Shown here: positions 33,982 through 40,073 of the stretch, in pieces | Position numbering within the stretch: position 1 is the first letter of the stretch | Layout: every line of letters begins with the position of its first letter | Origin: Campylobacteraceae bacterium | GTDB taxonomy: Bacteria > Campylobacterota > Campylobacteria > Campylobacterales > JALSKU01 | DNA: 40,073 nt | Assembly (NCBI GenBank): GCA_026993075.1 | Contig: JALWUQ010000073.1 | Location: forward strand, 1 to 40,073 | Reading direction: 5' to 3' | Translations under genes and position numbers: made by a program | The notes under the pieces: generated by a model | Seen by the model: only the letters and a program-made list of their open reading frames with translations | What the model was told of the DNA's origin: nothing | Databases searched by the model: none

Positions 33982-35211
33982 TTGAAAAAAGTTAAAATAA
34001 ATAGCCTCTCCAATCATATTAAAAATGTAACTCATGGATTTTTTTTAGGTATAGGCACAGCAATTGCTGAACCTTCTACTATACTCCCTCTTATAGTACA
34101 TCACTTTAGTTCAAGTTCTGTTCTTGTTGGTTTTTTTGTTGCACTTTTAAGAGGAGGAGCAATACTTGTACAAATGTTTGCAGCTTTTTACGCACAAAGC
34201 TTTATGATAGTTTTGCCATTTCTCAGGAGAGTTTTTTTTGTAAGGTTCTTGGCATGGTTTAGTATTGGATTTTCTATTTTACTTATTGGCAATAGATCAA
34301 AAAATCTAACACTTTTTTTTATAGGACTCGGGCTTTTCTTCTTTAGTCTCTCTGCTGGTTTTGGTGCCATTTATTTTAGAGAAATAATGGCAAAAATGTT
34401 TACACATAAATTTCGTGGTTTTACTATGGCTTACAGACAATTTTTTACAGGTCTTGGCTCAATCCTCAGCGGTATTGCCGCAGGCTGGGTTTTAAATCAT
34501 TTTACTGCTCCTGAAAGTTATGGATATCTTTTTATAATAAGTGCTATGTTTATGGGTTTTGGATTTTTAGCTTTTTCTACAATTGATGAGCCCAAAAAAG
34601 AAAAAATTTTACAAAAAGAATCAAGCTTCAAACAATTTTTAAGAAATTCTTTTGTATTATTGAAAAATGACAGATATTTAACCAACCAAATATTTTCATA
34701 TCTTTTTTCATATTCATACATGCTTTCAATGCCTTTTATCATACTTCAAGCAAAAAAATACATCTCATTAAGTGGTACAGATATAGGAATATTTATCTCT
34801 GTGCAGATGATAGGTGCAATGCTTAGTAACTTTTTATGGGGAAAGCTTTCTTCAAGTGGTAGAAATAGAATCATAGTTAACATTTCAACTTTAGTACTCA
34901 TTTTTGCCATAACTTTAGCTTTAATAACAAAAAGCAACATATATGCCTATTATCTTATATTTTTCTGTTTAGGAATAGCTACTGATGGATTGAGATTGAG
35001 TTTTGGAAACCTTATACTTATCTTGGCCCCAGAAGAAAAAAGACCTGTTTATGTTGCACTTCAAACAAATATATCCTCAATCGGTATTTTCTTTTCTGTT
35101 CCAGGAGGCATCATAGTAGAATATTTAAATTATAATTGGCTGTATGGAGTTACACTCGTATTTTTATTTATCTCATTTATTTTGTCATTGAGACTAAAAG
35201 ATATCAGTTAA
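33982..35211 (+). CDS. MFS-type transporter
   Basis: 409-aa polytopic membrane protein with about 11-12 hydrophobic segments arranged as two halves split by a charged loop (STIDEPKKEKILQKESSFKQFLRN), the major facilitator pattern. The first half has GTAIAEPSTILPLIVHHF and FRGFTMAYRQFFTGLGSILSG; the second has LSGTDIGIFISVQMIGAMLSNFLWGKL. The substrate is unknown. It begins with TTG after AAAAGGATAAAG. It stands alone on the plus strand, divergent from hrcA, behind a perfect palindrome, so it may be controlled by a local repressor. Its last 8 bp overlap the end of a small minus-strand ORF. Confidence 0.85.
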   Translation: MKKVKINSLSNHIKNVTHGFFLGIGTAIAEPSTILPLIVHHFSSSSVLVGFFVALLRGGAILVQMFAAFYAQSFMIVLPFLRRVFFVRFLAWFSIGFSILLIGNRSKNLTLFFIGLGLFFFSLSAGFGAIYFREIMAKMFTHKFRGFTMAYRQFFTGLGSILSGIAAGWVLNHFTAPESYGYLFIISAMFMGFGFLAFSTIDEPKKEKILQKESSFKQFLRNSFVLLKNDRYLTNQIFSYLFSYSYMLSMPFIILQAKKYISLSGTDIGIFISVQMIGAMLSNFLWGKLSSSGRNRIIVNISTLVLIFAITLALITKSNIYAYYLIFFCLGIATDGLRLSFGNLILILAPEEKRPVYVALQTNISSIGIFFSVPGGIIVEYLNYNWLYGVTLVFLFISFILSLRLKDIS

Positions 35212-35365
35212 TTGGTGACTTTTTTAACTTCAAAAAAATCTTCAAAGATTTTTTAATATTTTTCATAACATCTTTTATTTTACAAAAAAGATTTTTTTTA
35301 TCCTGAATTGAAGTAAAAAGCTCGCTAAGTGCTTTTTTTTCATTTTCACTTAAAGTTACAGCCAT
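35204..35365 (-). CDS. Small basic protein (53 aa) downstream of the XRE regulator
   Basis: Too short for the ORF track. ATG at 35365 follows AAGGTGAGA, which overlaps the stop codon of the XRE gene; the gap is 4 bp. The translation starts MAVTLSENEKKALSELF, and the rest is Lys-rich and amphipathic (DKKNLFCKIKDVMKNIKKSLKIFLKLKK). I do not recognise it. The good ribosome-binding site, tight coupling and length that fills the gap favour a real gene. The AT-rich composition and a terminator-like repeat inside it are against. It ends 8 bp inside the convergent MFS gene. Confidence 0.5.
   Translation of the reverse strand: MAVTLSENEKKALSELFTSIQDKKNLFCKIKDVMKNIKKSLKIFLKLKKSPIN
35233..35254 (+). 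terminator. Candidate terminator of the MFS gene
   Basis: AAAAAATCTT and AAGATTTTTT form a perfect A/T-rich stem whose right arm supplies a T-run, 21 bp after the MFS stop. Most pairs are A-T. It lies within the small minus-strand ORF. Confidence 0.4.
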
Positions 35366-35369
35366 ATTC

Positions 35370-35609
35370 TCACCTTATCTCTTTTTTTATTCTTTTTACA
35401 ACTCTAAGCACTTCATCATCATCAAGCAATGAAAGCAGCTTAAACACAGACATAACTGCCTGGGGTTTTGAATTGCCTAGTCTCCAATCTTGATATGTCC
35501 TCATAGAAACCCCAAGTTTTTTCGCCATCTCTTTTTGGCTGATTTTCTTCCCAAAATTTTGAGCTTCTATGGCATTGTGAAGTAAATTAAATATATCATT
35601 TATTTCCAT
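35370..35609 (-). CDS. XRE-family helix-turn-helix regulator
   Basis: A 79-aa stand-alone DNA-binding protein. The HTH is ISQKEMAKKLGVSMRTYQDWRLGNSKPQA, with the usual Q-x3-A-x3-G-V-S-x2-T-x3-W pattern, followed by a C-terminal helical tail (VLRVVKRIKKEIR). No sensor domain is present. It is expressed from its own promoter upstream and followed after 4 bp by a 53-aa ORF, an arrangement seen in small regulator/effector pairs, though nothing proves that role. A possible target is the MFS promoter palindrome 1.4 kb away; this is speculation. Confidence 0.82.
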   Translation of the reverse strand: MEINDIFNLLHNAIEAQNFGKKISQKEMAKKLGVSMRTYQDWRLGNSKPQAVMSVFKLLSLLDDDEVLRVVKRIKKEIR

Positions 35610-35631
35610 TAAAACACCGTTTTTTTCTTAA

Positions 35632-35637
35632 ATTATA
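35632..35637 (-). promoter_or_regulatory. Candidate -10 of the XRE gene
   Basis: TATAAT on the minus strand, 22 bp before the ATG, gives a leader of about 15 nt. The sequence from here to the rpsO hairpin (about 130 bp) is very AT-rich and holds no other feature I can support. Confidence 0.45.
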
Positions 35638-35765
35638 CGATTAAATGTATATTATATGAAAATAAATATTTTTTTTAACTTAAATATCTAATTTTTTTAC
35701 AATAAAATTGAATATTGTAACTTTTTTTACGAAATTTTATACGGAAAATATTATGAATTGTGAGT

Positions 35766-35790
35766 GAGAAGCTAAAGTCCTTAGCTTCTC
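35766..35790 (-). terminator. Hairpin downstream of rpsO
   Basis: GAGAAGCTAA-GGACT-TTAGCTTCTC is a perfect 10-bp stem with a 5-nt loop, just after the S15 stop codon. It lacks an immediate U-tract, so it may act as a 3' stabiliser as much as a terminator. Confidence 0.6.
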
Positions 35791-35796
35791 GTATTG

Positions 35797-36069
35797 TTAT
35801 TTATCTCTTATTGATAAAGCTGTGATAACTTTTGTATAAGTATCAAAATCTTTTCTTTTAAGATATCTTAAAAGCCTTTTTCTCTGACCTACAAGCTTTA
35901 AAAGACCCAGTCTTGAACTATGATCTTTTTTGTTAACTTTCAAATGTTCTGTTAAATACTTAATTCTTTCACTTAAAAGTGCTATTTGAACTTCAGTAGA
36001 ACCTGTATCTGTATCTTTTCTGGCAAATTCTTTGATGATTTCCATCTTTTTCGCCGAATCCAAAGCCAT
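35797..36069 (-). CDS. rpsO: 30S ribosomal protein S15
   Basis: Primary 16S rRNA-binding protein of the central domain of the small subunit. 90 aa, normal. The conserved core is DTGSTEVQIALLSERIKYLTEHLKVNKKDHSSRLGLLKLVGQRKRLLRYLKRKD. A very strong AGGAGGT lies 5 nt before the ATG. It is monocistronic, bounded by its own promoter and a 3' hairpin, and divergent from the Rrf2-flhA operon. I recall the same adjacency in Campylobacter jejuni. Confidence 0.98.
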   Translation of the reverse strand: MALDSAKKMEIIKEFARKDTDTGSTEVQIALLSERIKYLTEHLKVNKKDHSSRLGLLKLVGQRKRLLRYLKRKDFDTYTKVITALSIRDK

Positions 36070-36131
36070 GATGACCTCCTGATTGGTAAATTTTAAGTTT
36101 AAAATATCAATTTAAACCTAATAGGATTGGA

Positions 36132-36137
36132 ATTATA
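36132..36137 (-). promoter_or_regulatory. Candidate -10 of rpsO
   Basis: TATAAT on the minus strand (TTGTATAATTCC), about 63 bp upstream of the rpsO ATG, within the 147-bp divergent gap shared with the Rrf2 gene. Confidence 0.5.
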
Positions 36138-36180
36138 CAAAAAAAAACATAAATTAATATAAAGAACAGAAAATATTTAG

Positions 36181-36186
36181 TACAAT
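36181..36186 (+). promoter_or_regulatory. Candidate -10 of the rrf2-flhA operon
   Basis: TACAAT, 30 bp upstream of the Rrf2 ATG. The short leader contains AAGGAG. The upstream sequence has no clear -35, nor a sigma-54 GG-N10-GC or sigma-28 element. Confidence 0.45.
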
Positions 36187-36216
36187 ATTACTCTTATTTA
36201 ATTAACAAGGAGTATT

Positions 36217-36615
36217 ATGCTACTTACAAAAGCAAGTGAATATGCTCTACTTTCTCTTATATTGATATCAAAGGAAGATTATCCTATTGATGTTGATACG
36301 CTTTCAAAGAAACTGAATATTTCAAAAAGTTTTTTAGCAAAAATATTACAAAGTCTTGCAAGAGGCAATATTCTCACATCCCACAAAGGTGCAAAGGGAG
36401 GATTTAAGCTTTCAAAGAAACCTGAAGAGATTTCTATAAAAGATGTTATCGAATATGCTGAAAAAAAGACTCCGATAGTCTTTGAATGCTCTCCGTCAAA
36501 GGAATCTTGCAAGAGTAGCAGAGCAGAAACTTGCTCAATATGGCCTATGTTAAACAGGCTGCAGATAAAAATAGATAATTTTTTAAATGAAATTTCTTTA
36601 AGAGATATGATGTAA
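36217..36615 (+). CDS. Rrf2-family transcriptional regulator with cysteine cluster
   Basis: A 132-aa winged-helix regulator. The Rrf2 pattern is clear: TKASEYALLSLILIS at the start, recognition helix NISKSFLAKILQSLARGNIL, wing SHKGAKGGFKLSKKPEEIS. Three cysteines in ECSPSKESCKSSRAETCSIWP match the Fe-S cluster ligands of IscR/NsrR-type members, so it probably senses Fe-S, oxygen or NO status. The AAGGAG ribosome-binding site is strong. Its stop abuts the flhA ATG with no gap, so regulator and export gate are made from one transcript. Which promoters it binds is unknown; autoregulation is likely for the family. Confidence 0.88.
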   Translation: MLLTKASEYALLSLILISKEDYPIDVDTLSKKLNISKSFLAKILQSLARGNILTSHKGAKGGFKLSKKPEEISIKDVIEYAEKKTPIVFECSPSKESCKSSRAETCSIWPMLNRLQIKIDNFLNEISLRDMM

Positions 36616-38760
36616 ATGTCTGCAAGAAAAAGAAGATATTTAGGGATATTCTCTCCTTTTATAAGTATTTTAAGTAAAACAAAAGATTTAACCATAGTGG
36701 CCTTTATTATAGCTATTTTAGCTATAATTATAGTCCCTCTTCCAAGTTATGCCTTAGACTTTTTTTTAACACTTTCTATTTCTATTTCAGTTTTGATTAT
36801 ACTTGTATCACTTTATGTTCCCAAGCCAACCGATCTTACAACTTTTCCAACACTTATACTCATAATCACGCTGTACAGGCTCTCTTTAAACATTGCAACA
36901 ACAAGAATGATTTTGAGTAAGGGTCATGAGGGTCCAGCAGCCGTTAGTAGTATAATAGATAGTTTTGGACAGTTTGTTGTCGGAGGAAATTATGTTATAG
37001 GCGTAATAGTATTTACTATTTTAGTACTTATTAATTTTATAGTTATAACCAAAGGTTCCACTAGAGTTGCGGAAGTTGCGGCAAGATTTACTCTTGATGC
37101 AATGCCTGGTAAACAGATGGCAATAGATGCGGATTTAAATGCCGGATTGATAGATGAAAAAACAGCAAGACAAAGAAGAGAGTCCATTATCCAGGAAGCA
37201 AATTTTTATGGAGCAATGGATGGTTCTAGCAAGTTTGTAAAAGGTGATGCGATAGCTGGTATAGTCATAACTATCATCAATATAATAGGTGGATTTTTAA
37301 TAGGCATGTTCCAATACAATATGAGCCTCTCTGCAAGTGCAAAAACTTTTACAATATTAACTATCGGTGACGGGTTGGTATCACAGATACCAGCTCTTAT
37401 CATATCAACCGCAACAGGTATTATTATAACAAGATCAAGTGGCGGGCAAGAGAATTTTGCCGAAGGTATAATAAATCAACTTGTTAATGAACAAAAAACC
37501 TTATATATTGTTAGTTTTATCTTAATAGTTTTCGCTTTGGTTCCGGGACTTCCAACTATTTCCTTACTGGTAGTAGGATTTTTATTCTTAGCACTTGGTT
37601 ACTTTATTAAAATAAGTAAAGATGAGCAAATAAATGGGACCATTCAAACTCAATCAGAAAATATCACAGATACTCAAGCCCTAAGTCCGGAAGAAGAAAA
37701 AAAGATAGAAGAAAAGAATCTGGAAGATATCTTAAAACAGGAAATTTTAGAATTAGACCTTGGTTATCAACTTGTTAAATTAGCTGATCCTAATCAAGGT
37801 GGAGATATACTTTCTCGCATAAAAAATATGAGAAAAAAGATAGCAACAGACTATGGATTTTTGATACCTCAGATAAGAATAAGAGACAATCTTCATTTGG
37901 ATCCAAACCAGTATACTATATTATTAAAAGGTATCTCAATAGGCAAAGGAACCATATATGCAGATAAATTTATGGCTATGGATAGTGGCTTATCAACAGA
38001 AGACATAGAAGGAATCCCAACCAAAGAGCCGGCTTTTGGACTTGAAGCTATATGGATAGATGCAAACCAAAAAGATGATGCCATTATGAAAGGCTATACT
38101 GTCATAGATCCAGCCACAGTTGTATCGACACATATGAGCGAACTCATCAAAAAATATGCGGAAGATTTACTTTCCCGCCAAGAAGTTAACACGCTTGTTG
38201 AAAATGTTAAAAAAGATTATCCAGTCGTTGTTGATGATTGCTTAAAAGTTGCAAATATAGGGTTAATTCAAAAAGTATTAAAATCTTTATTGCATGAAAA
38301 AATTCCTATACGAGATATGCTTACTATACTCGAAAGCATCAGCGATGTAGCAGAAGTTACAAAAAATATAGATATCATAGTTGAACAAATAAGAGCAAAA
38401 CTCTCCAGGGTCATCACAAATCTATACAAAGATGACAAAGGTGTATTGAAACTGATAACATTTAATACTGCGACAGAACAAAAACTTTTAGATAAGTTAA
38501 ACGATAAAAACGGTATCAGGGATTTACTCTTAAATATTGGGCAAATAAATGCACTAATAGAGGTAATAAGTAATGAAGCAGCAAAAATTTTGCAAAAAGG
38601 AATAGCTCCTGTTATCTTGATAGTTGATCCACTTCTTAGAAAATCTATAAAAGATATATTTGAGAAATTTGGACTTGATGTTGTTGTACTAAGTCATGCA
38701 GAAATAGATCCTAATGTAACCTTTGAAGTTATTGATACAGTTGAAATTGAAAAATTATAA
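36616..38760 (+). CDS. flhA: Flagellar biosynthesis protein FlhA
   Basis: Major export-gate component of the flagellar type III secretion system. 714 aa. The N-terminal half has about eight membrane helices. The FHIPEP-family signature lies in [21 protein letters not shown] and [33 protein letters not shown]. The large cytoplasmic domain begins near residue 340 after a charged linker ([19 protein letters not shown]) and includes [24 protein letters not shown] near the end. The start ATG directly follows the Rrf2 stop and has only a weak AGAGA upstream, so translation is probably coupled. A DHH phosphoesterase follows after 9 bp. Confidence 0.97.
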   Translation: MSARKRRYLGIFSPFISILSKTKDLTIVAFIIAILAIIIVPLPSYALDFFLTLSISISVLIILVSLYVPKPTDLTTFPTLILIITLYRLSLNIATTRMILSKGHEGPAAVSSIIDSFGQFVVGGNYVIGVIVFTILVLINFIVITKGSTRVAEVAARFTLDAMPGKQMAIDADLNAGLIDEKTARQRRESIIQEANFYGAMDGSSKFVKGDAIAGIVITIINIIGGFLIGMFQYNMSLSASAKTFTILTIGDGLVSQIPALIISTATGIIITRSSGGQENFAEGIINQLVNEQKTLYIVSFILIVFALVPGLPTISLLVVGFLFLALGYFIKISKDEQINGTIQTQSENITDTQALSPEEEKKIEEKNLEDILKQEILELDLGYQLVKLADPNQGGDILSRIKNMRKKIATDYGFLIPQIRIRDNLHLDPNQYTILLKGISIGKGTIYADKFMAMDSGLSTEDIEGIPTKEPAFGLEAIWIDANQKDDAIMKGYTVIDPATVVSTHMSELIKKYAEDLLSRQEVNTLVENVKKDYPVVVDDCLKVANIGLIQKVLKSLLHEKIPIRDMLTILESISDVAEVTKNIDIIVEQIRAKLSRVITNLYKDDKGVLKLITFNTATEQKLLDKLNDKNGIRDLLLNIGQINALIEVISNEAAKILQKGIAPVILIVDPLLRKSIKDIFEKFGLDVVVLSHAEIDPNVTFEVIDTVEIEKL

Positions 38761-38769
38761 AGGAAAAAT

Positions 38770-39795
38770 ATGAAATTATACCATCTCTCACATATAGATC
38801 TTGACGGTTACGGCTGTCAAATGATCACAAGAGAATATTATAAAAATATAAATTTTTATAATTCAAATTATGGAAATGAAATAACACAGAAAATTGAACA
38901 AATCTTTTATGATATCAAAATAGATAATCAAGAAAAAAATATTATTTTAATAACAGATTTAAACCTTTCTTTAGAACAAGCTAATTTCTTAGACGATAAA
39001 GTAAAAAATGAAGATAAAAATATAGAGCTCATTTTACTGGATCATCACAAAACAGGAATCACATGTGCAAATAAATTTGATTGGTATTTTTTAGATGAAA
39101 AAAGGTGTGCTACAAAAATTACTTATGATTATTTTTCAAAAAAATTTACAAAAAATGAAAAATTATCCAAATTTACCAATATTACAAATGCTATAGATAT
39201 ATGGTTATCAAAAGATAAATATTTTGAACTTGGAAAAGTTTGTTTAAAGTTGGTTAGTGATGCAAAAGAGGTCAACAGAGTTATGTTTGCAAAAGAAAAC
39301 AATGAATATATTTTCAGCATGCTTGAAAATTCCTATGAGTATTATGATCAAACCAAAGCAAATATAGCACTCGATAATGCACTTCATAAATTAAAAAAGA
39401 AATTTTTTAAAGGTTTTAGCGTAGATGATACATTAGATAATTTAGTTTCCAAATATATAGTTACTTTGCTTACAAATAAAAAAGAACAAATGAGTATTGA
39501 TTATAATGGGGCAAAAGGTATATTAACTTATTCTATATCAAATGTTTCTGTCATAGGCAATGATTTTTTGGTTAAAAACCCAGATTTTGACTTTTTTTTA
39601 AATATAAACAGCAGAAGAAATATAAGCCTGAGAGGAAATGGAAAAGTTGATGTAAGTGTTATAGCTGGAGAACTTGGAGGAGGAGGAGGACATGCAAATG
39701 CAAGTGGTGGAATCATTAAAAGTTTTAAAGATAGTTTTTTATATGATAATATTAAAAAACAAGTAGAAGATGCAATAAAAAAAGTAAGGAAATAA
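38770..39795 (+). CDS. DHH-family phosphoesterase
   Basis: 341-aa member of the DHH/DHHA1 superfamily, which includes RecJ, NrnA/NrnB nanoRNases and cyclic-dinucleotide phosphodiesterases. Motif I is HLSHIDLDGYGCQ, motif II is ILITDLN, motif III is ILLDHHKTG, and the C-terminal DHHA1 signature is GELGGGGGHANASGGII. All metal-binding motifs are present, so it should be active. The single-unit size fits nanoRNA or pAp phosphatase types (NrnB-like) rather than RecJ. The substrate cannot be settled. AAAGGAAAAAT precedes the ATG. It lies 9 bp after flhA and 1 bp before the last gene; I recall a DHH gene in this place in other Campylobacterota. Confidence 0.87.
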   Translation: MKLYHLSHIDLDGYGCQMITREYYKNINFYNSNYGNEITQKIEQIFYDIKIDNQEKNIILITDLNLSLEQANFLDDKVKNEDKNIELILLDHHKTGITCANKFDWYFLDEKRCATKITYDYFSKKFTKNEKLSKFTNITNAIDIWLSKDKYFELGKVCLKLVSDAKEVNRVMFAKENNEYIFSMLENSYEYYDQTKANIALDNALHKLKKKFFKGFSVDDTLDNLVSKYIVTLLTNKKEQMSIDYNGAKGILTYSISNVSVIGNDFLVKNPDFDFFLNINSRRNISLRGNGKVDVSVIAGELGGGGGHANASGGIIKSFKDSFLYDNIKKQVEDAIKKVRK

Positions 39796-39796
39796 A

Positions 39797-40042
39797 ATGG
39801 TACAAAATAAACTAAAAGAAGCTGAGAGCGAAATAGAAGAGTTATCTATGCAGTTAGTAGACATGTTAGAAGTTGCATTATATTTTGCAGGATTTAAAAA
39901 AGAAAATTTAAAAAACTCTATCGAAATTTACTTAAATGCGATAGATGAAGTATACGAAGACGAAGAAGGAGAAATGGGAGTTGACGAAATAATTGAAGTC
40001 ATAAATCATATCAAAAAAACCCAACCTACTCTTTTTAGATAA
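39797..40042 (+). CDS. Small acidic protein of unknown function
   Basis: 81 aa, helical and strongly acidic (EAESEIEELSMQLVDMLEVAL at the N-terminus, DEVYEDEEGEMGVDEIIEV near the C-terminus), with no signal peptide. I do not recognise a family. The AAGGAAATAAA site before the ATG and the 1-bp gap to the DHH gene support a real gene at the end of the rrf2-flhA-DHH operon. The remaining 31 bases of the window show only an AAAAAGG that may belong to a gene starting beyond the edge. Confidence 0.75.
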   Translation: MVQNKLKEAESEIEELSMQLVDMLEVALYFAGFKKENLKNSIEIYLNAIDEVYEDEEGEMGVDEIIEVINHIKKTQPTLFR

Positions 40043-40073
40043 AATAACTGTCTGTATAAAAAGGTCATTTTAT

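Noticed and set aside
36279-36695. 138-aa minus-strand ORF
   Set aside because: Antisense to the Rrf2 gene and the start of flhA; no recognisable domains and no Shine-Dalgarno.
1-40073. CRISPR array, tRNA/rRNA genes, insertion sequences, prophage or genomic island
   Set aside because: No regularly spaced repeats, tRNA cloverleaf, transposase, integrase or compositional break was seen. The gene content is core housekeeping with syntenic blocks.

Overview
The window is a gene-dense, AT-rich (about 30% GC by eye) bacterial chromosome segment. Gene content and order point to Campylobacterota (the former Epsilonproteobacteria), probably a free-living or sulfur-oxidiser-like member rather than a host-restricted one. 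From memory of Campylobacter and Helicobacter genomes, three local orders support this: dksA-rlmH-accD-IMPase, fliN-fliO, and rpsO/rrf2-flhA. The long glutamate synthase operon, a TSUP anion exporter, DsbD and a haem-binding CxxCH protein fit a respiratory lifestyle. No tRNA, rRNA, IS element, prophage or CRISPR array was seen, and no gene-free stretch exceeds about 230 bp.

Layout. (1) 1-2862, minus: recR, lipA and lpdA; lpdA runs off the left edge. (2) 3030-4713, plus: dnaJ and a secreted thioredoxin-like protein. (3) 4737-11752, minus: a tightly coupled TSUP-uvrA-HDOD-polA operon. (4) 11860-13427, plus: a flagellar trio of CheX-like protein, fliN and fliO. (5) 13439-23667, minus: gltB-gltD-IMPase-accD-rlmH, then dksA, a membrane protein and dusB. 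(6) 23779-24396, plus: recO. (7) 24433-29908, minus: dsbD, a degenerate dihydroorotase, proA, an orphan ABC ATPase and a haem-binding protein. (8) 30009-33751, minus: the heat-shock operon hrcA-grpE-dnaK with a hypoxanthine-DNA-glycosylase-like gene attached. (9) 33982-35211, plus: an MFS transporter behind a perfect palindrome. (10) 35204-36069, minus: rpsO, and an XRE regulator followed by an uncatalogued 53-aa ORF. (11) 36217-40042, plus: an Rrf2 regulator, flhA, a DHH phosphoesterase and a small acidic protein.

How the genes work together. Most are housekeeping: DNA repair (uvrA, polA, recR, recO, HDG), proteostasis (hrcA, grpE, dnaK, dnaJ), ammonia assimilation (gltBD), fatty-acid synthesis (accD), lipoate metabolism, translation and its control (rpsO, rlmH, dusB, dksA), periplasmic thiol chemistry (dsbD, thioredoxin-like) and flagellar export and switching (fliN, fliO, flhA). 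I see no clear new multi-gene system.

The points most worth a second look are: a dihydroorotase homologue that has lost its metal ligands; recR and recO promoters whose -10 boxes sit exactly 6 nt from the start codon with no Shine-Dalgarno, suggesting leaderless mRNAs; a 13-bp perfect palindrome on the MFS promoter; a CIRCE-like element at the hrcA promoter; a DNA glycosylase fused to the heat-shock operon; and a CheX-like/FliN pair that resembles a split FliY. TTG starts are frequent, and several ORF-track starts were moved to match Shine-Dalgarno positions.
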